Of a DNA stretch of 64,000 nucleotides, positions 24,413-35,168 are shown in pieces. A program made the position numbers and the translations under genes. Under the pieces are notes generated by a model. That model was not told the origin of the DNA. It ran no database searches and worked only from the letters and a program-made list of their open reading frames with translations. Position 1 is the first letter of the stretch. Each line of letters begins with the position of its first letter. Source of the stretch: Capillidium heterosporum (taxonomy: Eukaryota > Entomophthoromycota > Entomophthoromycetes > Entomophthorales > Capillidiaceae); assembly GCA_016630905.1 (NCBI GenBank), contig WBMQ01000004.1, positions 868,001-932,000 of the forward strand, given 5' to 3'.

Positions 24413-26192
24413 ATGAGATTTCCATTACTCAACAGCATATATATCTTAGCATTATTAGGCTCATACACCTCTCGGCACGTCAAGCATGAGTTCGTGGTTG
24501 AACGCAAAATGATGGCACCAGCAAACTACGGTTACGAAGGGTATACAATCAATGGTCAGTTCCCGGGTCCCCTCCTAAACGTAACCAAGGGAGATACCGT
24601 CTCCTTAAAGGTCATCAACAAACTAAAGACCACCTTTTCGATGCACTGGCATGGTATACTGCAGCACGGGACTCCATTTTCAGACGGCGTACCGATGGTA
24701 ACTCAAGACCCTATAAAACCTGGGGAAAGCTACACCTACTACTTTGACCTTTCCGGCCAGGATGGAACCCACTGGTACCATGCTCACACTAGATTCGATG
24801 GAGAGCATGCCTTTGGTGGCTTAATAATTCAGGAGAAGCCATCGGAATGGAAAGAGATATTGAAATTAGAGCCAAGATACAGGTATGACGAAGAGCGGGT
24901 CCTCATCATTTCGGAGTTGTGGCATCAGGATGTGAATGACATGTACGCAGGCATTTCCGGCAAAAAATTTAGGGATCCCAGTGTCTCCAACATTACTCTA
25001 TTCAACGGCCATGGGTTTAAAGTTTGGAATGCAAAAGGCAGAAACAACGATACACTTCCCTTCAACAACGGGTATGATGTTCTCAATGTCGACCAAGGAA
25101 AAACCTACAGATTACGTATAATTGGTGCTCTAGGCGCTGACAAGATGAAATTTACGATCCAAGGCCATAAATTCACAGTTATCGAGCAGGACGGTACTTA
25201 TTTGGAGCCAGTAAATGTCGACCACATCGAAATCTTTGGTGGCCAACGTATCTCCGTCCTTTTCAAGGCCAATCAACCAAAAAACAACTATATTATGTCG
25301 TCCCAAAGAACCGTTGAAATTGAAAGTTACTCTGTCAACGGTAAAGGCTACCTTCACTATAATGGGGCTAAATCACTTACCGCCCAGCTAAAGACCGAGA
25401 TGAACATTACTGATCCTGTTTTGACTCCCGATCGTTGGATTGAGAATCGAATGTTCACTTCAAATATCTACAAAAAGATGAAGAGCAAACACTATATCCC
25501 AGTCCCTAAGAAGGTAGATAAACATATCTATTTGCTATCAATGCCAAATATTACACAGCATTCGGAAGGAGTTGAGGTCTTTGAAACTATCAATCGACTT
25601 AGAAATCCAGTACGTCAACGTGCCGTCCTGCACACGATCATGGATGGAACTTACAAAAAAGATATTGAGATCTACGAAGTTGAAGAAGGAGATTCGGTCC
25701 AGATTGTCATGGAACATTTCAAGCCCTATGGCTTCCCAGAGTGTCTATATCACCCCTGGCACCTCCACGGCCATGCCTTCCATGTCGTCGCTCATGGCAC
25801 CCATAAGTACCTCGCTGAGATCGATAACCCTATAATCGATGCCAAGGTTTCAAATATGACGAAGCTCCCTCTTTTTGTCGGATACCTTTACCCACTACCA
25901 CGAAGGCGTCAATGATACACCACTGATTTCCAGCTCAAGGGCACTTGCAAAGTTTATTGAAAATAGAACTAATGGTGGTAGCTCAAGATCGAGGGATGAA
26001 GAAAAGCTTTGTGGTTGGTACGCCATCAGGTTCATCGCCGACAACCCTGGTGCTTGGTATATGCACTGTCACATCACTTTGCATCTAGCTTTTGGAAAGT
26101 CCATAATTATTAACGTCAAGCCTAAAGATAAATCTGGGTTTATTAGTAGCTATAAGCTAGGGCAACAGAAGGCGTTGGATGATAAATTTTAA
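24413..26192 (+). pseudogene. Laccase-like multicopper oxidase MCO1, one-base frameshift
   Basis: Secreted laccase-like copper oxidase. A hydrophobic signal-like start (MRFPLLNSIYILALLGSYTS) precedes three cupredoxin domains. Copper motifs: HWHG in domain 1, HWYHAHTRFDGEHAFGG, HPWHLHGHAF in domain 3, and MHCHITLH with the type-1 Cys. The frame is interrupted at 25880-25881, where GTCGGATACC stands for the GTCGATACC-type sequence of the paralogues. One extra G shifts the frame, giving a stop at 25913-25915, before the last copper motif. Reading resumes perfectly in the next frame ([12 protein letters not shown] to the normal end at 26192). Without the extra base the length is about 592 residues, like its paralogues. 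No other damage is visible, so this is either a very young pseudogene or an assembly error. No introns. Confidence 0.8.
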
Positions 26193-27310
26193 GCAAACAG
26201 TAAATTATCAGTATATCTTTAACTTCCATTTTGGTTTAAAATATACCTGGAATGACCAATTTAAAAGCTATGTTAATCAATAGAACTAAGACTGAAAAGT
26301 TTATATTAGATAGTTTATTATATATAGTAGAAAGTCACTATCAGAAGAACATCTTTCGAATATTGAAATTGACCTTATATAAAGTATTGATTAAACTTTG
26401 ATATTAGAAAAATAACACATATTGTTGAAACTATTGGTTTCGAAAATAATACTAGAGTTAATATATACCAATAGCTTTATAAAAACTATAAAAATCTTTC
26501 ATTTTCAAATTCAAGGTGAATTCTGGAGTCAGAGGTTATTCTAAACTTGGAGATCATACTATATATTATTAAAATTTACACCGACTATTCAGTCTTTTTA
26601 GCTTGTAGTCTAATAAAGCAATATCTACTATATATATAAACTGGAAAAGCATAAGAGGTTAATGTTCTGATGTTCTGATTTAGGATCAAACTCTACAGGT
26701 TGAAACTACTGCAAAAGGTAGAAATTAGGAAAAGAACTCCAACCAGAGATATTTTAGCCCAGTTAAAATTCAAGAGTATGCTGTGTATTTAAAACATAGT
26801 TGTAGTAAAGCGTTTATTTACACAGAATGTGTGGTGAAGTTTAAAATGAAATAATTGAAGGAATAAATCATTGTAGCCAATTTCCTAAAAATCCTAAACT
26901 AGAAAGCATCCTCTCAATTTGAATTTACTGGTTAATATTTACATATAAGCTTCCAAGTCAAATTGCCTAGTAAAATCAAATGAAAGTAGTATAACTGGAA
27001 TATCTATCAATAAAGGTTAAATACATAAATGGGAAATTATTGGCCTTATGAAGCAAATATAGCGACACGCCAGTCTTTTTAATGCAGTTTCTTATAATAT
27101 TCTTAATTAGATCAATTTAATATCTACCGTCTATTCTAAAAAGCAACCCAAAATTCTAGGCAACGAAATCAGGGTGCTCTGGCAATTTTAAGCAAAGCTA
27201 AAAATATATTGGCACGAAGATAACTCTAAATATTCCTAGGTATGGAAGTTCAAGGTGGATATATGGGTTCCAAGTTATATAGTAGAGCGCAATTATCGCT
27301 GCTATAGAGC
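26193..27310. other. Intergenic between MCO1 and MCO2
   Basis: AT-rich sequence of 1.1 kb with no recognised feature beyond the promoter of MCO2 at its right end. Confidence 0.55.
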
Positions 27311-27318
27311 TATATAAG
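27311..27318 (+). promoter_or_regulatory. TATA box of MCO2
   Basis: TATATAAG, 47 bases before the ATG at 27358. The spacing matches that of MCO1 and MCO3 and supports 27358 over the ATG at 27343 as the start. Confidence 0.65.
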
Positions 27319-27357
27319 CGAATCTAAAATCCAAAGATGTAAATGCAAACAACAAAC

Positions 27358-29127
27358 ATGGTATTTCCATTCAGTAGCATATTGGCTCTGGCATTGCTTA
27401 ACGCTTACACTTCACGAGATGTCCAGCATGAGTTCGTAGTTGAACGTAAAAATATGGCACCGGCAAACTTTGGTTATGAGGGGTATACTATCAACGGCCA
27501 GTTCCCTGGTCCACTCATAAACGTAACCAAAGGAGATACCGTCGCTATCAAAGTGATCAACAACTTGCAGACTCCTTTTACAATCCACTGGCATGGTATA
27601 AAGCAACACGGAACCCCTTTCTCTGATGGTGTACCTATGTTGACTCAAGAGCCTATAAAGCCTGGTGGCAGCTACAACTACAAATTTGACGTGTCGGAGC
27701 AGAGTGGGACTCATTGGTACCATGCCCACACTAGGTTCGATGGTGAACATGCTTTCGGTGGTTTGCTGATCCAAGAAGATCCAGAAGAATGGAAGGAAGT
27801 GTTGAAGCTGGAACCAAGGTATAAGTACGATGAGGAGAGACTCCTTATCATTTCGGAGCTATGGTTCAAAGATATGAACGAACTGTACAGGGGAGTAACT
27901 AGCATACCCTTTGTCAACGCTGGCGAATCCAACATCACCCTTTTTAACGGTCACGGGTTCAAAGTATGGGATGTCAATGGTAAGAACAATGATACTCTTC
28001 CTTTCAACAACGGATATGGTGCTATTAACGTCGACTCCGGGAAGACCTATAGACTACGTATAATCGGTGCTTTAGGTGCCGATAAGATGAACTTCACCAT
28101 CCAAGGCCACAAATTTACGGTTATCGAACAGGATGGTACCTACTTGGAGCCAGTTGCCGTCGATCACGTCGAAATTTTCGGTGGTCAACGGTTCTCTGTA
28201 CTACTTAAGACCGATCAGCCAGTCAGCAATTATCTGATGTCTTCCAGCAGGACCGTAGTAGTTGATCCCCACTCCATCAATGGGAAAGGTTACCTTCATT
28301 ACAACGGTGCTGAAGCCCTCACCACCCGGCTGAAGACCGAAATTAATATCCCCGAACCTATTTTGAAACCAGATCGATGGATTGAAAGCCAGCTACACGC
28401 TTCAGACATCTATAAAACCATCGAAAGTAGCCACTACGTCCCAGTGCAAAAGACTGTGGACAAACATATATATCTATTGTCCATTCCAAATGTAACTTTA
28501 CATGATGGAAAGCCTGAAGCTTTCGAAACACTCAACCACCACCGACCACCAAACCGAGAGCAGGTAGTGCTGACATCCATCGACGATGGCACCTACTTCC
28601 AGGACACCGATATCTACGAGGTCAACGAAGGGGACTCTGTTCAAATTGTCATGGAGCATTACCTGCAGAAGCCCTTTAGACATTGCCTGTACCACCCTTG
28701 GCACCTACATGGTCATTCTTTCCACGTCGTTGGCCATGGGAAGCAAAAGTACAACGCTGAAGTTGACAATTCCAAGCTCGATGATGATGTTGCAAAGGCA
28801 ACCAAGCTTCCACTTTACATTGATACCTACACCAACTACCATGAAGGTGTCAACGACTCCCCATTGATATCTAGTACAAGATCCCTTGATGAATCAATCG
28901 ATCGCATGGTGAACGAGGATTACTTAAAATCCGACGAGATACCCAGGTACTGTGGTTGGTACGCTATTAGATTTGTAGCCGACAACCCAGGTATATGGTA
29001 TTTGCACTGCCACATCACACAGCATTTGGCCATGGGGAAATCGGCCATTATCTACGTTAAGCCTAAAGATGGGTCGGGGTTCCTCAATAATAATAGAGCA
29101 GGGAGACGGATGGCGTTAGGAAAGTAG
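27358..29127 (+). CDS. Laccase-like multicopper oxidase MCO2
   Basis: Intact intronless gene of 589 residues. Such enzymes oxidise phenols, metal ions or similar one-electron donors and reduce oxygen to water; the substrate cannot be read here. Signal-like N-terminus MVFPFSSILALALLNAYTS. Copper ligands: HWHG at residue 80, HWYHAH from 117, HPWHLHGH from 446, HCHI with the type-1 Cys at 551 and its His at 556. The residue ten after the type-1 Cys, the axial position, is Lys 561 instead of Met, Leu or Phe. Only three cysteines are present: 443, 532 and 551. The usual QCPI and QYC cysteines of fungal laccases are absent (here QEPI and RFDGEHA). The ATG at 27358 aligns with paralogue starts; 27343 is an in-frame alternative. 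Confidence 0.9.
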   Translation: MVFPFSSILALALLNAYTSRDVQHEFVVERKNMAPANFGYEGYTINGQFPGPLINVTKGDTVAIKVINNLQTPFTIHWHGIKQHGTPFSDGVPMLTQEPIKPGGSYNYKFDVSEQSGTHWYHAHTRFDGEHAFGGLLIQEDPEEWKEVLKLEPRYKYDEERLLIISELWFKDMNELYRGVTSIPFVNAGESNITLFNGHGFKVWDVNGKNNDTLPFNNGYGAINVDSGKTYRLRIIGALGADKMNFTIQGHKFTVIEQDGTYLEPVAVDHVEIFGGQRFSVLLKTDQPVSNYLMSSSRTVVVDPHSINGKGYLHYNGAEALTTRLKTEINIPEPILKPDRWIESQLHASDIYKTIESSHYVPVQKTVDKHIYLLSIPNVTLHDGKPEAFETLNHHRPPNREQVVLTSIDDGTYFQDTDIYEVNEGDSVQIVMEHYLQKPFRHCLYHPWHLHGHSFHVVGHGKQKYNAEVDNSKLDDDVAKATKLPLYIDTYTNYHEGVNDSPLISSTRSLDESIDRMVNEDYLKSDEIPRYCGWYAIRFVADNPGIWYLHCHITQHLAMGKSAIIYVKPKDGSGFLNNNRAGRRMALGK

Positions 29128-29668
29128 AATTTAGCCGTAAATAGATATTAGTGCATCGATTATATTAAACTTTATGATGCTATTAAAGAATGTAATTCAA
29201 TTTCTTATCGCTATATGGGAAGAGTATATTTGTAAGGTGCCATGGAAATAGTATGGAGCGAATGTAGGCTGTTTAGAGGGGTTTAGAGGGCGTACAAATT
29301 ACTATAGATAGCTTCTGTTAAACTTATAGTATAAAGACTCGACTTTACATAAAAGTGGGTATACAGTCAGTTTGAGTCAGCTAAACAGATCAAGAATCTG
29401 GAAACTTTGCTTCATTCTATTTTCAATACGATTTGACATCATGGTGAGCTGGACTTCACCTGTCAGATGAAATCGAATATTATGACATCACTTTGAAAAT
29501 AGCAAGCATATTCTCTTTGTTATAGAATATTTTTAGCTTTATGAAATCACAATTTTCGTTGAAAAGAGATGGACGGTTCAATCATGCAACTGAAGGATAT
29601 AAAAGTTTGATCTCGCTATAAACTTTTTGTTTATAGATACAAGACCGAAATATTAGATTGTAAATTAA
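29128..29668. other. Intergenic between MCO2 and ornithine aminotransferase
   Basis: Includes a short direct repeat (GTTTAGAGGG twice in succession near 29271-29290). It otherwise holds the 3' UTR of MCO2 and the promoter of the aminotransferase. Confidence 0.5.
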
Positions 29669-31156
29669 ATGTTGACCAAAGCTACCAACACCATAATGCC
29701 ACTTTTGAAGACCAGCCAAACAGTAAATATCTTGAAATCATGCCGGTTCCCTATAGTAAAGACTGGAGGTATTGCCAAGAGACACCTATCCAACGCCAGT
29801 TCCATTAAAGCAGAACATGAGTCAAAGCTCAACGAGCAAACTGAAAAATCCAGCGAGGGACTTATCGACTTGGAAGCTAAATATGGTGCCCACAACTACC
29901 ACCCACTACCAGTTGTATTTTCTAAGGCCGAAGGAGTCAATGTCTACGACCCCGAAGGCAACCAGTACCTCGACTTCTTATCAGCCTACTCAGCCGTCAA
30001 CCAAGGTAAACTATTTCTTTTATCATTACAAACTTAATTTGTAAAAGGCCATTGCCACCCCAAGATCATCGAAGCCTTGATAAGCCAGGCAAGTAAGCTA
30101 ACGTTGAGTTCACGCGCCTTTTATAACGACAAATTTGGTGAATTCGCTAAATACATAACCGAGTACTTCAAATATGACATGGTATTGCCTATGAACACCG
30201 GTGCCGAAGCCGTTGAAACCGCGATTAAATTGGCTAGAAAGTGGGGTTACGAGAAGAAAAATATTCCACAAGGAGAAGCCATTGTATTCAGCTGCGCCGA
30301 CAACTTCCACGGGCGTACCATGGGTATCATATCCATGTCCACCGACCCTACCGCCACCACCAACTTTGGACCTTACCTCCCCAACGTGGGCCCTCAGATC
30401 CCTGGAACCGATCGCATCATAAGATACAACAACATCGAGGACTTGGAGTTCGCCTTCCAGAAACATAGTAAGAACATTGCCGGTTTCCTGGTTGAACCCG
30501 TCCAGGGTGAAGCTGGTATCGTCGTACCCGACGACGCCTACCTGCGACGTGCCCACGAGCTGTGCAAGGAGCACAATGTCCTCTTCATCGCCGACGAAGT
30601 CCAGTCCGGATTGGCTCGAACCGGTAAGATGTTGGCCATCGAGTACTCAGGAGTCCGCCCTGACGTCGTCATCCTGGGTAAAGCGCTCAGTGGAGGTGTC
30701 TACCCCGTCTCCTGCGTCTTGGCTGACAAGGAAATCATGATGTGCATCCAACCTGGTGAGCACGGCTCCACCTACGGCGGTAACCCCTTAGCCAGTGCCA
30801 TCGCCATCGCTGCTCTCAAGGTCATCAAGGAGGAGAACTTGGTTGAAAGGGCCTTCGAACTCGGCACCAAGTTTAGAGCCGGACTTGAAGCACTCAACAA
30901 CAAGGCCATCAAGGAAGTACGTGGTAGAGGTCTGCTTAACGCCATCGTCATCGACGAATCCCACACCGCCGGCAGGACGGCCTGGGACCTATGTCTTTTG
31001 ATGAAGCAGAACGGTCTGCTAGCCAAGCCCACTCACAATACCATTATCCGCCTAGCCCCACCCCTCACCATTTCTGAGGAACAGGTCAATTTGGGCATCC
31101 AGATCATCAAAAAGAGCTTGGATATGCTCAAATCAGTACCCAAGTCGGGAGAGTAG
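29669..31156 (+). CDS. CAR2: Ornithine aminotransferase
   Basis: PLP-dependent class III aminotransferase that converts ornithine and 2-oxoglutarate to glutamate semialdehyde and glutamate, linking arginine catabolism to proline. Family segments: [97 protein letters not shown], the PLP lysine in [13 protein letters not shown] (residue 324), [11 protein letters not shown] and [11 protein letters not shown]. Intron 30006-30047 ends in AAG. Spliced length is 481 codons plus stop. About 45 residues rich in K, R, S and T and poor in acids precede the catalytic domain and look like a mitochondrial presequence, as in animals; yeast Car2 lacks one. It sits inside the MCO block in the same orientation. 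AATAAA follows near 31200. Confidence 0.96.
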
Positions 31157-33330
31157 GTCTACAGTTTTGCAATCCTTAGATGTAATTTCTTGTCGGTACG
31201 AATAAATTATTGTTTAGACCTCTAGTGTTTTCAGCTGCTGATCTTTGAATTTATTGGTGTATTTAATAGTAAGCTTAGGGGATTGTAGATTAAATCAATT
31301 CTGCATCTCACTTGAACTTGGTGATTGCTTATTAAATGCGTTTGCAATATGGAAGGCATTTCTTTAAAGAATTGTATGGTTGGCATTGTGCTTCCAATTA
31401 TGCTAATTTTTTCTTGTGCAGTCATTGATGGCAGGCTTTAAAATTTTAATGGTATCTCTTCAAATCGCTTTTTACTTCATTTGCACAAAACCCTTTGGAT
31501 AATAGGATTCAGTTTCCATTTTTGTAGGGGATATTACGATGCTATTTTTACCCCAAATACTATGTCCCTATTTTAAAAGAGTAGGTAGGCTCTGCCCAAA
31601 TATATGATATATTACCTTATCGATACTTTAGGAGCTATCTTTGAAAATCCCAAACTTGGAGTCTTTTAACTTAGCTATATAGCGTTACTCCTTTAGTGGA
31701 CTTTCCATCCAAGTATGTCGATGTAGCACATTTCAGATCATTCTGATACTTCAACAATACTTATTTCCTTTCCTACTGCAATAGAATAGCCGATATCGGA
31801 TAGGAAGTTGTCGGCTGTGCCCTAGCCTGATTGTTCTTCGAAGTGGTTTATAGTGTACTCTATCCACACCGTTCGTGTTAGTCCCAAAGCTACCAATAAT
31901 ACTGTTGTTGGCTTCCTTCAAGCACGTCATAGTATATGGTTAGTCCAAATAGAGTATCTTGAAATTTTGCGACTTTCCGAACCAAGCTTGGTATCCTAAC
32001 CTATATCAATATACTTTTCTAAATTAGTTCCCTATTCCAAAACATTTAGGTATCTACACTCATAAGTTATTACAACCTGTTTCCAAAATTTTATATTCGT
32101 TTCGTTTCCTACAGATCTGATATAGTTGAAAATAAGATAAATTGAAATGAGCTATTATTAAAATGGAAATTATAGCTTCTTCATTCCCGAAACCAATATT
32201 TTGCGTTTTTAATGCCACGATTGGCTGTCAATCTTATAGTCACTGGGAACTAAATAACTTATCCAAATATACCCATAAGCTTCAGATCCCTGTCAAATAC
32301 ACGGCTTAATGTTATTTCGATGCTTTTAGTCCCATAAGATCTGATACTTCTCAGATGGATCTATTCGTAAACTTAGGCAGATGTTTTTAAGAATAGCAAA
32401 AAGGTAAAATCCTTTATATATTTGGGTTTGTATTGGCGTGCATACCTTTTGATCCTCAAAGCCTAGAATACTTTTGGACCCAGGTGTTCTTTATACCATA
32501 TAAGAAGTAGAGTGCGGTACAGATTAAAGAAGTGGCGAACTTTCGTTAGGGCGTACCTTAAGTACATGTCCTATGTTCAATTAAGATTCCCATGGTTTCT
32601 CTTTTATCACACTTGAACTGAGAGTTAGTCAAGCTACAGCTTATCTTTATAATCCACTTATACATCACTATTCATCGGCGTGGAGCTCAACAAACATTAT
32701 CCACCTCAGATAGGAAACTTCTGCTAGTATATTCCATTAAATAGTGTTTTGCTAAATATATTTCAATTATAACTAGAGAATCCATATAGTGATATGGTTG
32801 GTATATACTAAGATATACTCTAGGTTTAAAATGATAAAGAACTTTCTAAATAGCGCACTCTTTGTACGGAGGGCTTTAAGGCGGTACCAAGCTATCTGAT
32901 TCAAACACACAGATGTGAGTATTGTACCAAGAATGCTCTATAGAGTACTAAGCCTGTATACGTTTACGTCAATTGTCGCTTAAAAACAATGATGAATATG
33001 GTCGGATAAAAGATATAAGTTATAGCGAAAGCTGGATATAGATTTTCTTGAGAAGACTATCAAAGTATTCTTCACCCCCGCCTATTTGTATCTGATTAAG
33101 CTATAACGATGACAGGACTATTCCGGCAAACAAATAAATAATCTGAGTGGAGTCCAACTAATGTTTTTACCTTGAACGCTTATTTCTTGGTCTAATTTAA
33201 GATTCTTTGCAGAATCCGATTTATGGGTGGAATTATTTATATCCATCCAACACTTCTAAAAATAACGTACCATCAAAGTTATAGAAAATACACTGCTACG
33301 TAAATAGCGCTATTATAGCCATGCCAACAG
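31157..33330. other. Intergenic, 2.2 kb, between ornithine aminotransferase and MCO3
   Basis: No open frame of note. Base composition is less AT-rich than most gaps here, with mixed-composition stretches around 31780-32000 and 32400-32650 that may be decayed coding sequence. I could not align them to any gene in the window. Confidence 0.45.
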
Positions 33331-33338
33331 TATATAAA
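33331..33338 (+). promoter_or_regulatory. TATA box of MCO3
   Basis: TATATAAA, 47 bases before the MCO3 start codon. The sequence from the TATA box into the gene is repeated almost exactly in front of MCO4. Confidence 0.65.
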
Positions 33339-33377
33339 GGACCCATTTCGAAGGTAAAATCAACACAAACAGCAAGG

Positions 33378-35168
33378 ATGAAATTCTCACTACTTAACAT
33401 CGTTGGCTTCACAGCACTACTAGATCTCTACGCTTCCAAACATGTCCAGCACGAGTTTGTGGTCCAACGCAACATGATGGCACCCGACAACTACGGTCAC
33501 GAGGGGTACACTATCAATGGTCAGTTCCCTGGTCCTCTCCTCAACGTAACCAAGGGAGACTCTGTCACTATCAAGGTCGTCAACAAGCTACCCACCGACT
33601 TTACTATCCACTGGCACGGTATCTTGCAGAAAGGAACTCCTTACTCAGACGGTGTACCTATGGTAAATCAGGCTCCAATCAAACCTGGTGAGACTTATAT
33701 CTACCACTTTGACGTTTCAGAACAGAGTGGAACTCACTGGTACCATGCCCACACTAGATTCGACGGTGAGCAGGCTTACGGTGGATTGATCATCCAGGAG
33801 AAACCATCGGAATGGAATCAAATCATAAAATTGGATCCCAGATACAAGTACGATGAAGATAGAGTTCTTCTAATTTCCGAGTACTGGCACAAAGACGTAG
33901 CCGACATCTACAAGGGAGCCACCAGCATTCCTTTCAAGGGACCTGGAGATTCAGACATCACTCTATTCAACGGCAAAAGCTACAAGGTGTGGGATGCCAA
34001 CGGCACGAAGAACGACACTCTCCCCTTCAACAACGGTTATGAAGTCATCAACGTTGATCAAGGAAAGACCTACAGATTACGTATCATTGGTGCTCTAGCT
34101 GCTGACAAGATGAGATTTTCTATGCAAGGCCACAAGTTCACGGTTATTGAGCAAGATGGTACCTACTTGGAGCCGGTGGAGACTGACCATGTCGACATTT
34201 TCGGAGGTCAGCGTATTTCCGTCCTGTTCAAGGCTGACCAGCCCAAAGCCAACTACATCATGTCTTCTCGCAGAACCGTTGCTGTCTCCTCAAAGTCCTT
34301 CAATGGTAGAGGTTACGTTCACTACAACGGTGCCGAACCCCTTACCACTCAGCTGAAGACCGAAATTAACCTCCCTGAACCCGAGAAGACCCAGGATCGC
34401 TGGATTGAGAACAAGATGTTCACTTCCAACATCTACAAGACACTCAAGGGTGGCCATTACGTCCCCGTACCCAAGAAGGTCAACAAACACATTTACCTTA
34501 AATCTATGGCCAACATCACTGTACACCCTGAAGGAGCCGAATTCTTCCAGACCATCAATCTGATGCGCCCTCCCAAGCGTACCCAAGTAGTATTGCAGTC
34601 GATCGAAGATGGAACCTACGAGAAAGATCATGAAATCTACGAGGTCGAGGAAGGAGACTCTGTCCAAATCGTCATGGAACATTTCTTACCCCCCGGTTCC
34701 ACTGCCTGCGCCTACCACCCCTGGCACTTACACGGTCACGCCTTCCATGTCGTCGGCAATGGTAAAAGCATGTACAATCCCGAAGTTGACAACGCCAAGA
34801 TCGATGCTGCTCTGGCTCAATCTACCAAGCTCCCTCTATTCATCGATACCTTCACTCACTACAACCAAAACGTCAACCAAGCGCCTCTACGCTCCAGTAC
34901 TAGAATGCTCAATGATCTCATCGACTACAACTTGAACAAGGATAACTCGAGATTAGGTGAAGAAGAGCCCAAGCCACTTGGCCAGTGTGGATGGTATGCC
35001 ATCAGATTCGTAGCTGATAACCCGGGAGCCTGGTACATGCACTGCCACATCACTTTGCACATGGTGGCTGGTAAGACTATCATCATCAACGTCAAGCCTA
35101 AGGATAAGACCGCCTTCTCCAACAACTACAAGCTTGGCAAGAACAAGGCTTTGAGTGGTCAGTTTTAG
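33378..35168 (+). CDS. Laccase-like multicopper oxidase MCO3
   Basis: Intact intronless gene of 596 residues, start [20 protein letters not shown] (signal-like). An open frame extends upstream to 33321, but the ATG at 33378 aligns with paralogues and lies 47 bases after the TATA box. Copper motifs HWHG, HWYHAHTRFDGEQAYGG, HPWHLHGHAF and [13 protein letters not shown] are all present, with lysine ten residues after the type-1 Cys. Three cysteines only. Third codon positions use C more than in MCO1, suggesting stronger expression. The C-terminus KLGKNKALSGQF is shared with MCO5. AATAAA follows the stop. It is the closest relative of the 5' end of MCO4. Confidence 0.92.
   Translation: MKFSLLNIVGFTALLDLYASKHVQHEFVVQRNMMAPDNYGHEGYTINGQFPGPLLNVTKGDSVTIKVVNKLPTDFTIHWHGILQKGTPYSDGVPMVNQAPIKPGETYIYHFDVSEQSGTHWYHAHTRFDGEQAYGGLIIQEKPSEWNQIIKLDPRYKYDEDRVLLISEYWHKDVADIYKGATSIPFKGPGDSDITLFNGKSYKVWDANGTKNDTLPFNNGYEVINVDQGKTYRLRIIGALAADKMRFSMQGHKFTVIEQDGTYLEPVETDHVDIFGGQRISVLFKADQPKANYIMSSRRTVAVSSKSFNGRGYVHYNGAEPLTTQLKTEINLPEPEKTQDRWIENKMFTSNIYKTLKGGHYVPVPKKVNKHIYLKSMANITVHPEGAEFFQTINLMRPPKRTQVVLQSIEDGTYEKDHEIYEVEEGDSVQIVMEHFLPPGSTACAYHPWHLHGHAFHVVGNGKSMYNPEVDNAKIDAALAQSTKLPLFIDTFTHYNQNVNQAPLRSSTRMLNDLIDYNLNKDNSRLGEEEPKPLGQCGWYAIRFVADNPGAWYMHCHITLHMVAGKTIIINVKPKDKTAFSNNYKLGKNKALSGQF

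Noticed and set aside
30110..30574. 154-codon minus-strand frame
   Set aside because: Shadow of ornithine aminotransferase, which is certain on the plus strand.
33321..33377. In-frame upstream extension of MCO3
   Set aside because: It runs through the TATA box; paralogue alignment and TATA spacing support the start at 33378.
34290..34682. 130-codon minus-strand frame in MCO3
   Set aside because: Shadow of the MCO3 coding strand; equivalent shadows occur in MCO1, MCO2 and MCO5.
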